64,000 nt of DNA from an uncultured Candidatus Poseidoniales archaeon. Its GTDB lineage: Archaea > Thermoplasmatota > Poseidoniia > Poseidoniales > Poseidoniaceae. Below are positions 15,258-24,316 of this stretch, in pieces. Under the pieces are notes generated by a model, which saw nothing but the letters and a program-made list of their open reading frames with translations, made no database searches and was not told the origin of the DNA. The number at the start of each line of letters is the position of its first letter. Position 1 is the first letter of the stretch. Both the position numbers and the translations under genes were made by a program. The stretch covers positions 168,154 to 232,153 of the forward strand of contig CAJJAP010000005.1 of the NCBI GenBank assembly GCA_905182185.1, written 5' to 3'.

Positions 15258-16325
15258 GTGAGACTAAGACATATCGACCGGATTCGTGCTATTGCAATAC
15301 TCTGCATGGTTCAAGTGCATACTGCTGCAATCATTCCTCCCGCTGGAATTTCCATTGATCATCCACTGGCATTTGTCTCGGCAGCAATTGGCGGAATGGC
15401 TGCCCCACTGTTTGTAACAATCTCTGGATGGGCAATGTATACAAGTGCAAAGAGGAGGAGTGAATCTGAAAATAATGATTTTTCATCTTGGATGCGCTGG
15501 GTTGTTCCTCGATTCACTATTCTAGTGCTATGTCAATTATTTGTTAACTCTGCACTATTGCTGGAAAGAGGAGGGCGCTTCGAATGGATGACTCCAGGAG
15601 TGCTAACATTGCTAGCATTGGCAACTCTTCTAGGGCCAGTTTTAATCTTCCTAAAGAAGGGGCAGAGAGTCCTTCTACTACTATTGTTGATAATTTCGCC
15701 ACTGATTATTGGAGATCTAAGTGGTTTAGGATTTAGTTGGATAGAAAGGGTGTCTTCTCAAGGATTTGAACAATGGATTGCTCGCCTTTTACTAAACGGA
15801 ACTTACCCTGCATTACCTTGGTTAGCATTCATAGTTCTCGGCACTCTAATTGAAGATTATAGAGAAGACGCTTCGACTAAAAAAATAGTTCAATTCGGTT
15901 TAGTGCTGATTGGGATGAGTATGGTATTTTCATTTTACAACGAGATACCTTGGGCATTAACAAAGGGTAATGCAGTTCTAACATTTTTCCCCGCTAATAG
16001 TCCATTCATATTTACTTCAGTTATTCTTGTAATAATTTTATTCAAACTATTACAAGGAGATGAGATGTCGGGTGGAGAACCGTTGGGTGGAACAAGATTA
16101 TCATGGCTGGAGCCTGCCGGAAGATTGTCGTTAACGATATACGTCATGCACTTTGTAATACTGGGATTTATAGCATTTGAAATGCAAAATCAACCGCGTT
16201 CTGGAGTCTATCTTACCTTTTTATTTACTATCGTTCACACTTCTATTTGGATACCTTTGGCAATTTTACATGAGAAATATATCTCCGAAATCTCCTTTGA
16301 GGGTTTGTTGAGAAAGTTCAATTGA
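15258..16325 (+). CDS. DUF1624/acyltransferase-like polytopic membrane protein
   Basis: 355 residues with about ten predicted membrane helices. The N terminus RHIDRIRAIAILCMVQVHTA and the next helix with ISGWAMY match the heparan-alpha-glucosaminide N-acetyltransferase-like (DUF1624) and acyltransferase 3 clan, where the Arg and His contact the acyl donor. Such proteins carry acyl groups across the membrane onto sugars. The GTG start follows AGGAGGAGGG, the strongest ribosome site I noticed in the window. No operon partner. Substrate unknown. Confidence 0.78.
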   Translation: MRLRHIDRIRAIAILCMVQVHTAAIIPPAGISIDHPLAFVSAAIGGMAAPLFVTISGWAMYTSAKRRSESENNDFSSWMRWVVPRFTILVLCQLFVNSALLLERGGRFEWMTPGVLTLLALATLLGPVLIFLKKGQRVLLLLLLIISPLIIGDLSGLGFSWIERVSSQGFEQWIARLLLNGTYPALPWLAFIVLGTLIEDYREDASTKKIVQFGLVLIGMSMVFSFYNEIPWALTKGNAVLTFFPANSPFIFTSVILVIILFKLLQGDEMSGGEPLGGTRLSWLEPAGRLSLTIYVMHFVILGFIAFEMQNQPRSGVYLTFLFTIVHTSIWIPLAILHEKYISEISFEGLLRKFN

Positions 16326-16361
16326 TCTCAAGAGGATTTTCGATCCGATTAGAATCGTTGC

Positions 16362-18826
16362 TCAGTCATACGTGATGCTGTGCTCAATATCCATCGCCCA
16401 CAGTTCGTGGCCGCTGCTTCCATCATTCGCACTGAAGTAGAGCGTATCACCGACGAGTATCTCCATGTATTGTCCGGGGTTACTGCTGCTAGTTCCGCTG
16501 TTGATATCAGCCACCCGCCAAGTTGAGGCGTTTGAGGTATCATGAGCCCACAGTTCGTGGCCGCTGCTTGCATCAGTCGCACTGAAGTAGAGCGTATCAC
16601 CGACGAAGTATCTCCATGTATTGTCCGGGGTAACTGCTACCACCCCCGCTGCGGATATCAGCCACCCGCCAAGTTGAGGCGTTTGAGGTATCATGAGCCC
16701 ACAGTTCGTCGCCGCTGCTTCCATCATACGCACTGAAGTAGAGCGTATCACCGACGAGTATCTGCATGTATTCTCCGGGGTTACTGTTGCTAGTTCCGCT
16801 GTTGATATCAGCCACCCGCCAAGTTGAGGCGTTTGAGGTATCATGAGCCCACAGTTCGTCGCCGCTGCTTCCATCATCGCACTGAAGTAGAGCGTATCAC
16901 CGACTGAGTATCTCCATGTATTTCCGGGGTTACTGTCTGCCAGTTCCGCTGTTGATATCAGCCACCCGCCAAGTTGAGGCGTTTGAGGTATCATGAGCCC
17001 ACAGTTCTCTGCCGCTGCTTCCATCATTCGCACTGAAGTAGAGCGTATCACCGACTAAGTATCTCCATGTATAGTCCGGGGTAACTGCTGCCAGTCCCGC
17101 TGTTGATATCAGCCACCCGCCAAGTTGAGGCGTTTGAGGTATCATGAGCCCACAGTTCTGTGCCGCTGCTTCCATCATTCGCACTGAAGTAGAGCGTATC
17201 ACCGACGAGTATCTCCATGTATTGTCCGGGGCTACTGCTGCCAGCCCGCTGTTGATATCAGCCACCCGCCAAGTTGAGGAGTTTGAGGTATCATGAGCCC
17301 ACAGTTCGTGCCGCTGCTTCCATCATTCGCACTGAAGTAGAGCGTATCACCGACGAGTATCTCCATGTAATATCCGGGGTTACTGCTGCCAGTTCCGCTG
17401 TTGATATCAGCCACCCGCCAAGTTGAGGCGTTTGAGGTATCATGAGCCCACAGTTCGTCGCCGCTGCTTCCATCATTCGCACTGAAGTAGAGCGTATCAC
17501 CGACGAGTATCTCCATGTATTGTCCGGGGTAACTGCTGCCAGCTTCCGCTGTTGATATCAGCCACCCGCCAAGTTGAGGCGTTTGAGGTATCATGAGCCC
17601 ACAGTTCGTCGCCGCTGCTTCCATCATACGCACTGAAGTAGAGCGTATCACCGACGAGTATCTCCATGTAATTTCCGGGGTTACTGCTGCCAGCCCCGCT
17701 GCTGATATCAGCCACCTGCCAAATCACATATTTGCTACAATAGGTTGTAGTGTAGTCTACTTCGCCAGATTCAAGAACACCGTTTTGAGCAGTTCCTCCA
17801 CCATCTCCATTGTCAAGACCTTGCATCATAACTCGGCCACCTGCAGTGCATCCTAATGATGCAGCAGGAGAAGAAATACTGGTCAACATGGTATTCGGTG
17901 AAGCGCTTCCGTTCGTTCCATCAGCGCCGTCAGCACCATCGTTTCCGTCTTGGCCATCAGCGCCATCAGCGCCATCGGTTCCGTCGTTTCCATCAGCACC
18001 ATCGGTTCCGTCAACGCCATCAGTTCCATTTGTACCGTCAGCACCAGGGTTACCAGGAGCACCGTCTTGGCCATCAGCACCATCTTGGCCATCGGTTCCA
18101 TTTGTACCGTTAGCACCATCGTTTCCGTCAGCGCCAGGATTACCAGGAGCACCGTCTTGGCCATCAGTTCCATTTGTACCGTCAGCACCAGGGTTACCAG
18201 GAGCACCATCTTGGCCATCGGTTCCATTTGTACCGTCAGCACCGTCGTTTCCATCAGCACCATCTTGGCCTGCTGGACCAGCGACTCCGTTACAAATATC
18301 CACAGTTACAATAACTTCAGTGACATCAAGAACTCCATCTCCGTTATTATCTGCACCAATCTCGAAGGAATTTCCTCCAGTTGTGCAAGTAGTACTTGAT
18401 AAAACACGGATTAAGGTGGAAACTCCATTGGCGCCGTCAGCACCATCGTTACCATCAGTTCCGTCAGCACCATCAGTGCCATTTGTTCCGTCAGCACCAT
18501 CGTTACCATCAGCGCCATCAACTCCGTTTGTTCCCGAAGGACCATCAGCGCCATCTTGTCCTGCAGGACCTGAAACTTCGATTACATCCCATCCACTACT
18601 TGTGCAGACTTGGAATTCTGAATCGGCGTCAACGTAGTACAGTCGGCCGTCTGTTGCTGAATCACAAGTAGGTAAATCAGCTGCAGTTGAAGCAAAATGA
18701 ACTTGCCAATCATCAAGAGTTTCTACTGGAGTTTCATCTTCGACTGGGTCATCGCTCACCGAAACATCCGGCGAGGGAAACAGTCGTCATCATCAAGGCA
18801 AAAAGAACAGCGTGTGCTTTGTTCAT
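16362..18826 (-). pseudogene. ELWxxDG-repeat lipoprotein with collagen-like stalk (frame-disrupted)
   Basis: Reconstructed as one gene. From the ATG at 18826 the first frame encodes a lipoprotein signal (MNKAHAVLFALMMTTVSLAGC); one extra T near 18767 breaks it, and the longest open piece starts at 18759. Then come a 40-residue domain (DDWQVHFASTAADLPTC), about 150 residues of Gly-x-y collagen-like repeats (GADGNDGADGTNG), a Ca-loop-like segment with DNNGDGVLD, a short Cys domain, and nine 50-residue repeats with ELWAHDTSNASTW. The end is SITYD. Repeat spacing varies between 148 and 151 bases, so several frame changes occur. It is probably a membrane-tethered surface protein with a propeller-like head. 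A paralog lies at 59798-61628. Confidence 0.75.
16384..17720 (-). repeat. Nine tandem 150-base ELW units
   Basis: The anchor agcgtatcac recurs at 16441, 16591, 16742, 16891, 17042, 17193, 17341, 17491 and 17642. Spacings of 150, 151, 149, 151, 151, 148, 150 and 151 depart from the in-frame 150. Units are nearly identical in sequence, favouring slippage, gene conversion or assembly collapse. Confidence 0.85.
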
Positions 18827-18928
18827 ACTGTGATGTAGTAACAGGCAGTTGATGAATACTGGGGTAATCTCTGCTTTTGCCATATTACAACTATTTTGTG
18901 GATAGAGGTGCTTTCTTCAGTTGCTTGG

Positions 18929-18971
18929 AATCATTGCTCAATCATACGTGATAATAAACTCATTATCCATC
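18929..18971 (-). repeat. Second copy of the ELW gene 3' end
   Basis: Minus-strand sequence here encodes MDNEFIITYD then stop, followed by attgagc-type sequence. It matches the real 3' end at 16343-16384 (MDIEHSITYD, stop). The two copies are direct repeats flanking the ELW gene, which suggests a tandem duplication or an insertion targeted at a gene end. Confidence 0.55.
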
Positions 18972-18989
18972 AACACGCAGGTGAGATTG

Positions 18990-19940
18990 TTATTGCCAAT
19001 CTTCAAGTTCATTGATCGCTTTAGCCGCTGCTACAACATCGCCGTCTTCCCACCAGTCGACCGCGATAAATGTTGGTCGTTTGCCATGTTGTTGCCAACA
19101 CTCCTTTGCCCGCTCAATAAGGAAATCAACATCGTTTGCTTCATCTCCACGCGAAGGGTCAGATAATCCTGCAGGGCCTCTTAACCAATTGTTCATATGA
19201 TAGACTTCTTGTTCAATATCGCCGCGTAAGACATCACAATTCATATCCTCAGTATTTTGTTCAGCGAAATTAGTTGTCCAACTATGTGTTAGGAAATCAT
19301 GAACCCAAGGATGTGAATCATCTCCGCCCTGCTCCCAAAAGATGACCAAGGTGGTGTTTTGCTCAATCAATTCCTGCAATGTTGGCCAAGGGCTATTCGC
19401 TTGGTGAATGAAAGTTTTCTCGTATAATTGTGATAGTTCAAACACCGCTTTAAGATGTTCAACTTGAACATAATTTTCAACCAAAAGAGTGACGACATCG
19501 CGAGGATTCTGTTCCATTTTATCGCGTAAGTTGGTTAGCCAATTTACTGAATCAACATTACCATAGGTGCAAGGGCTGAATCCTCGGTCATCGTCTCCAT
19601 GACATAACCGAACTGTTTCAACGCGTTCGTCACCGAGGCTCTCGTAATGTGTGTCTATCATGAAAGCCCTCATTCCAGCATTCCATTGCGCATCAAGTCC
19701 AGTTTGATGGTTACTGGCAGGATAATAAATTCCATCTTGGTGGGTTGAAAAGGCGTTATGTGTTTCTGGAAATGTCACATTATCATAAGTTCGTAAGCAG
19801 AGAATCAGCAAACCATTACAGGGCTCAGAGGGAAGTTCTGGCTCTGGGGTTTGGTCCATAGGAAGCGTGTCACCTGTCGGTGCAATACAACCTGAAAATA
19901 TTAAAATGAAGGTCACGACTACTGCCGATAGACCTTTTCG
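18990..19940 (-). CDS. PLC-like phosphodiesterase lipoprotein
   Basis: About 316 residues. The start gives MRKGLSAVVVTFILIFSGC, a lipoprotein signal with lipobox FSGC. The mature part fits the PI-PLC X-domain-like TIM barrel: FPETHNAFST supplies the first catalytic His; MRAFMIDTHYES and VETVRLCHGD supply metal-side Asp/His and the second His; DVVTLLVENYV is a barrel strand. Such enzymes cleave phosphodiester bonds of phospholipids by acid-base catalysis. This protein would work on the outer face of the membrane, perhaps to recover phosphate or alcohols from exogenous lipids (inference). An upstream start at 19973 is possible. It precedes the ELW lipoprotein gene on the same strand. Confidence 0.8.
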   Translation of the reverse strand, partial: RKGLSAVVVTFILIFSGCIAPTGDTLPMDQTPEPELPSEPCNGLLILCLRTYDNVTFPETHNAFSTHQDGIYYPASNHQTGLDAQWNAGMRAFMIDTHYESLGDERVETVRLCHGDDDRGFSPCTYGNVDSVNWLTNLRDKMEQNPRDVVTLLVENYVQVEHLKAVFELSQLYEKTFIHQANSPWPTLQELIEQNTTLVIFWEQGGDDSHPWVHDFLTHSWTTNFAEQNTEDMNCDVLRGDIEQEVYHMNNWLRGPAGLSDPSRGDEANDVDFLIERAKECWQQHGKRPTFIAVDWWEDGDVVAAAKAINELEDWQ

Positions 19941-20041
19941 CATGTAAGTTGCCAACATACAAGAGAGCATCAATGCGTCGGTAGCATGGCATTTCCAAGG
20001 GGTCCCATCGGCATACCCCTTGCTTTACTGATATACTATTG

Positions 20042-20320
20042 ATGACACAATATATATTGATTAGGATGAGAGGAAAAGGTTCACAAAAGGAAGCGAGATT
20101 AAATCGATTAAAACTTGAGATCATTGAGTATGTCGGTGATTCACCAGGATGCTGTGCTGCTGATATTGTCAGTTTCCTTTCAAATGAAAGAAGAATGAGA
20201 AACCATGGATTGACCACTCGTAAAATTGGCCTATTCATTCCAAGATACTTAGCCAATATAGTCGGATTCAAGTTGGACAATAGTACTGGAAAGAGAATCT
20301 ATCACTTGGCGGCTGTTTGA
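20042..20320 (+). CDS. Small winged-helix-like DNA-binding protein
   Basis: About 92 residues, very basic. EARLNRLKLEIIEYVGDSPG is a first helix, CCAADIVSFLSNERRMRNHG carries a helix-turn-helix, and FKLDNSTGKRIYHLAAV forms a beta hairpin or wing. The layout is that of a minimal winged helix. ATG at 20042 or, shorter, 20066; both follow TATA-like AT-rich sequence, so a leaderless message is plausible. It may be a local regulator or a chromatin-type protein. It sits alone between the PLC gene and the hexosamine genes, 38 bases before the latter. Confidence 0.6.
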   Translation: MTQYILIRMRGKGSQKEARLNRLKLEIIEYVGDSPGCCAADIVSFLSNERRMRNHGLTTRKIGLFIPRYLANIVGFKLDNSTGKRIYHLAAV

Positions 20321-20358
20321 ATACCAAGTTCTTTGAAGATTAACCCTTAGGGCTGCTT

Positions 20359-21054
20359 ATGCAATGGCCTGATGTTACTACGGCCAAGGTACTTTTTCCA
20401 AGTCTTGATGAGTCGGAAAAAACAACTCCATTCTTTTCCCAATACCAGCCGGTTTGGCATATTCTTGAACCGAGTGGAGAACTCTGTTTGAAAACTCAAT
20501 TACAAGAGTTACTAAGCCGTTGTAATGAGCAAGAGAGCCTTGATTTAAGCGAATGTCCGGCAACATTTGATGATTCAAATGGTATGATTTTCATTGAACC
20601 AAGCGCTATTATTGAATCTGGAACTCATATAATCGGCCCTTGCTATATTGGGGCCAATGTGCAAATTCGCCATGGCGCTTACATTCGACAAAACTCATGG
20701 ATTTGTCGCGATGCAGTTGTTGGACATTGTTCTGAAGTAAAACATTCAATTCTATTACCCGGTGCTAAGGCACCACATTTCAATTATGTTGGAGATTCAA
20801 TTTTAGGTAGTTCTGTTAATCTCGGTGCTGGTGTAAAACTAAGCAATCTTAGGAATGATGGTGGTGAAGTATTCACCCGATTAAACGGTGAAAGAATAGG
20901 AACTGGATTGCGTAAGTTTGGCGCGATTTTAGGCGAAGGTTGCCAACTTGGATGCAATAGTGTAACCAATCCGGGTGTGGTTCTGGGGCCAAATAGTATG
21001 GTCGCTGCTAATTCAACAATTACAGGAATTCACCAATCTGCAAAACATTCCTGA
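20359..21054 (+). CDS. Left-handed beta-helix acyltransferase, GlmU C-domain-like
   Basis: 231 residues. After a mixed first 70 residues come hexapeptide repeats (IIESGTHIIGPCYIGANVQI) and the stretch NYVGDSILGSSVNLGAGVKL, which corresponds to the acetyl-CoA and glucosamine-1-phosphate site of GlmU and its archaeal relatives. A nucleotidyltransferase domain is missing, so this would only acetylate (or bind) the sugar phosphate. The next gene is a hexosamine-phosphate mutase, supporting a role in UDP-GlcNAc formation from glucosamine-6-phosphate. The uridylyltransferase must be elsewhere. Confidence 0.78.
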   Translation: MQWPDVTTAKVLFPSLDESEKTTPFFSQYQPVWHILEPSGELCLKTQLQELLSRCNEQESLDLSECPATFDDSNGMIFIEPSAIIESGTHIIGPCYIGANVQIRHGAYIRQNSWICRDAVVGHCSEVKHSILLPGAKAPHFNYVGDSILGSSVNLGAGVKLSNLRNDGGEVFTRLNGERIGTGLRKFGAILGEGCQLGCNSVTNPGVVLGPNSMVAANSTITGIHQSAKHS

Positions 21055-21079
21055 ATCTATGATATATGTTGGTGATTCT

Positions 21080-22717
21080 ATGGCAAAAGTCAGACGATTA
21101 TTCGGAACCGATGGTATCCGTGGCAAATTTGTTGCCCCAAGTTCATCAGAAAAACTTGCCATTGCTGCTCTTCACGATGACAGAGTAATCTGTTCAACAT
21201 TGATGAGGTTGGTTGGTGAATCATTAGCAAGAATTAGCGATACAATGCCTGGTCAAGGAGCAAATGTAGTAATTGGCTGGGACCAACGTCCGTGTAATGA
21301 AGAATTAGTTGCAAGTTTGACACTCGGTCTGCGTCTTGCAGGTTGCTCGGTAACTCATATCGGTATTTGCTCAACACCATTCCTACATTATTCAATTCTG
21401 CAAAACAATGCAAGAATCGGTTGTATGATAACCGCATCCCACAACCCAGTATCTGATTCAGGAGTCAAAGTATTTGATAATCAAGGATACAAAACAAGTC
21501 CACAAGTTGAAGATGAAATAACGCTAATCGCAGAGGCATTAGCGCAAGAAGAAAGAGAAATTGACGATATAGACCGAGAAAACTTCTCTAATGCTGATGT
21601 TGATCTAAGTGATGGTGGAAATTGGGCTCAACAGCAACACCCACTATGGCTTTCTAAGCGAATGCAGGGGTGGAGTGATTTTGGTCAGTCTCTATCTCAT
21701 GCTAATATCGCTGACCCTTTGCTATTAGATTGTTCAAAGGGAGCCCCATCAACTTGGCTTGCAACATGGTTAGGTGAATGTGGAATCAATAGCAAAGAAG
21801 TAAGTCAAGATGCAACTGCAATGAATGATGGTTGTGGTGCTGGAGAATTATCACCAACCGATACTTGGACAATCGATGAAGCCAGCAATGAATCTCACTT
21901 ACTGCTAAGAAATGTCCAACATGCTCCCATCGGAACTATTGTTGGCGCAGCATTGGACGGTGATGGAGATAGATGTTTGATTATTGAAGCAACTGAAACT
22001 GGCTACAAAGTTGTAGATGGTGATGCCATTGCGGATTTGTTGCTAAAGGCTGCTGCACGTAATAATCCAAATTGTCAATGGCATCTAGCAGCAAGTATTG
22101 AATCTGATTTAGCATTGCTGAGCAATCCTTGTTCAGGATTAGAAATTAAAACTAGCGAAACTGCCGTAGGAGACCGCTGGCTTAGTGTTGAATTACGCAA
22201 CGATGGTTTACTAGGAGAGAAAATGCCGAAATTATTCGGTGTAGAAGATTCGGGTCATGTTGTATTACCTAGCCCTCATCCACTTTTAGAAAATCATTGG
22301 TCTTTGGTTGGAGATGGCGCGGCAACGCTCGTTTCATATTTATTGGCAAAATCTTGTGTTGGAAATGATGAGATGGTGAGAGGTTGGAAAAAGCGAATCT
22401 CAGTTTCAAATGTTGACCGAAATCTATGGGATGGGCGAAATCAATTGTCCGATACTATTGCCGATATTGCTTTCAAACAATTGAATACACTCGGTGAATT
22501 AACCCATTGGAATAGACATGGTTTAGCAGGTGAAGAAAACCTAATGTTAATCGAAGCTACATTGAACGATTGCCCTCTTTCTCTTGGAATTCGCAATTCT
22601 GGAACTCAGGCTAAAATTAGTATCTCATTGCGATTGGGAATCGGCTTAGATCATACGGGAATGGAAAAAATCCTCGATGAAATAGCGAGTATTCTTGCCG
22701 CCAATATGCGCTTGTGA
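21080..22717 (+). CDS. Phosphoglucosamine mutase / phosphomannomutase family protein
   Basis: About 545 residues, longer than the usual 450. It opens with RRLFGTDGIRGK; MITASHNPVSDSGVK holds the phosphoserine; DGDGDRC binds magnesium; GVEDSGHVV is the sugar-recognition loop and RNSGTQAK the phosphate-binding loop. The reaction interconverts 6- and 1-phosphates of glucosamine or a related hexose. The GTDGIRG head and the adjoining GlmU-like gene favour GlmM. The ATG at 21080 with GGTGA upstream is chosen over starts at 21059 and 20975, which overlap the upstream gene or lack a site. Extra length sits between the phosphoserine and metal loops. Confidence 0.88.
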   Translation: MAKVRRLFGTDGIRGKFVAPSSSEKLAIAALHDDRVICSTLMRLVGESLARISDTMPGQGANVVIGWDQRPCNEELVASLTLGLRLAGCSVTHIGICSTPFLHYSILQNNARIGCMITASHNPVSDSGVKVFDNQGYKTSPQVEDEITLIAEALAQEEREIDDIDRENFSNADVDLSDGGNWAQQQHPLWLSKRMQGWSDFGQSLSHANIADPLLLDCSKGAPSTWLATWLGECGINSKEVSQDATAMNDGCGAGELSPTDTWTIDEASNESHLLLRNVQHAPIGTIVGAALDGDGDRCLIIEATETGYKVVDGDAIADLLLKAAARNNPNCQWHLAASIESDLALLSNPCSGLEIKTSETAVGDRWLSVELRNDGLLGEKMPKLFGVEDSGHVVLPSPHPLLENHWSLVGDGAATLVSYLLAKSCVGNDEMVRGWKKRISVSNVDRNLWDGRNQLSDTIADIAFKQLNTLGELTHWNRHGLAGEENLMLIEATLNDCPLSLGIRNSGTQAKISISLRLGIGLDHTGMEKILDEIASILAANMRL

Positions 22718-22719
22718 AA

Positions 22720-24312
22720 TCAATCTTCGGCAAGAGCGCCTTCATATGTTTGAGTTAGGTATGTAACAGTTCCAAGCAATACGGCTGAACCAAACAGTAC
22801 GATGAGAATCGCCCCGATTCCAGCCCCTGAAATGAACAATATTCCACCGAATAAGATTGAGAGAACTAAATCTACAGCGCCAATAACTCTCCAACCTTTT
22901 CTTAAAGTTAGGATTCCACTTACCCATGCTACAGTACTAAGGCATAATGCTGCTGTTATGATGAATAGTAAACTGCCCATTGCAAACACTGCTGGTAAAA
23001 TTAGCAGATGGCTTGCCCAAAGTCCTGATGTAAGCCAAAGTCCTTGGCGAGAAACAACCGTCCATGCTGAGAAAGCAATCGAAATTATTCCAAATGTTAA
23101 GGCGATATCCGATAAGTAAAATTGGGTTGATTGTGAAAGCAACTCCGGTAACCAAAACAGAGTAGCAAATAGCATCAATGGGGCCATTAGCCATGCGATT
23201 AAAACGGCTGCTGGTTGAGTCCAATTTACCCCTCTACGAATTGTAAATATTGCCGCTATAATCCCCGCTGGTCCGAATGATAGTAATGAGGCCATCATTA
23301 CCCAAGTACTACGTCCTGCTGCACCTCTATGGTCTGGAAGTTCTCGCGACAGGCGTTGTGCTTCTACCCAGTCGAACAATACCACCGCCACTAAAATTAA
23401 AACTTCTAAAATCAGTAATGGGATTGTCCAAGACATTACTCCTGAGTAAGCAAACGGGTCGGTTTGGAATGGAATTGGTACCTCTCCACCAACTAATAAC
23501 GCTAAGATTCTATCGAATGCGAAAAGGTAAATCACACCTTCCAATGCATTTGGGATGCGAACACCAAGGTCGTTTCTTCCCATTAGCCCAACTCCTGCGA
23601 GTACTGCTAATCCAAAAAATAACAACAATAGGTGATAGGTTTCCTCAAGAGTCACCACCGATTGAGAAACTCTTCCTGCAATATGAACCAGTACCAAACC
23701 GGCCATTGAGATAGCCACAGGTAGTTCGATTCCCATCAGGTCAGGAAGTCGTAATCCGATTTGATTGGCTCTTAGGCGTGATAATGTAATGAATAAAATT
23801 GATACTGCTACGCTGAATCCTAAGGCGAGGAAGCCACTGGCAGTGGCAAAGGAGAACCATGTTGAGGCAAATATTGTGACTGCTAAGAAAACCATAACGA
23901 TGGTTGGGCGGTGATGAATATCTCCGACTTCCAAATCATATTTTCCAATAGAACCCGAGCGCTTAGAACGCTTGCGTTGCTTTTCCATCAGTTCTAACAT
24001 TTGAGTATCTATCATTCGCAAATTAGACTTGCTATCCAATTGGTTTTGCGCAGGGGAATCGGATTGTGGCTGAGAATTTGTTTGCAATAATTGTTGTATT
24101 CGCTGTTGCTTAAGTTCAATTTCTGCCATTCTGTCTTCTTTTCGGGCCAGTGCTCGCAAACCGGAACGAACTTCGCCTTGGAAGGCGAGATAAGCGCCGG
24201 AACCCATGAAAGCCAAAAGGGTTAGAATATCTACTATTGCAACCTCTTCAGCCTTTCCTGCAAGACCCATCATTATGATTAATGAAATCGCTGCCAAAGC
24301 AGGCGGTAACAT
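22720..24312 (-). CDS. Large polytopic membrane protein of unknown function (A)
   Basis: About 530 residues. Two short helices are followed by a charged coiled-coil segment (EDRMAEIELKQQRIQQLLQT) and a Gln/Ser linker, then about eleven hydrophobic helices. No enzymatic or transport motif is recognised. The start at ATG 24312 comes four bases after the stop of the preceding membrane gene, whose end sequence AAGGTTGAG provides the ribosome site; an upstream TTG would overlap it. The two genes are surely co-translated and may form a complex. It converges on the mutase gene. Confidence 0.7.
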   Translation of the reverse strand: MLPPALAAISLIIMMGLAGKAEEVAIVDILTLLAFMGSGAYLAFQGEVRSGLRALARKEDRMAEIELKQQRIQQLLQTNSQPQSDSPAQNQLDSKSNLRMIDTQMLELMEKQRKRSKRSGSIGKYDLEVGDIHHRPTIVMVFLAVTIFASTWFSFATASGFLALGFSVAVSILFITLSRLRANQIGLRLPDLMGIELPVAISMAGLVLVHIAGRVSQSVVTLEETYHLLLLFFGLAVLAGVGLMGRNDLGVRIPNALEGVIYLFAFDRILALLVGGEVPIPFQTDPFAYSGVMSWTIPLLILEVLILVAVVLFDWVEAQRLSRELPDHRGAAGRSTWVMMASLLSFGPAGIIAAIFTIRRGVNWTQPAAVLIAWLMAPLMLFATLFWLPELLSQSTQFYLSDIALTFGIISIAFSAWTVVSRQGLWLTSGLWASHLLILPAVFAMGSLLFIITAALCLSTVAWVSGILTLRKGWRVIGAVDLVLSILFGGILFISGAGIGAILIVLFGSAVLLGTVTYLTQTYEGALAED

Positions 24313-24316
24313 CTTC

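Noticed and set aside
16384..17720. CRISPR array
   Set aside because: Repeats are 150 bases, tandem and coding, with no spacers and no cas gene.
17810..18637. Long plus-strand open frame rich in Pro, Ser and Ala
   Set aside because: It is the complement of the Gly-x-y coding repeats of the lipoprotein on the other strand; no ribosome site and no natural protein composition.
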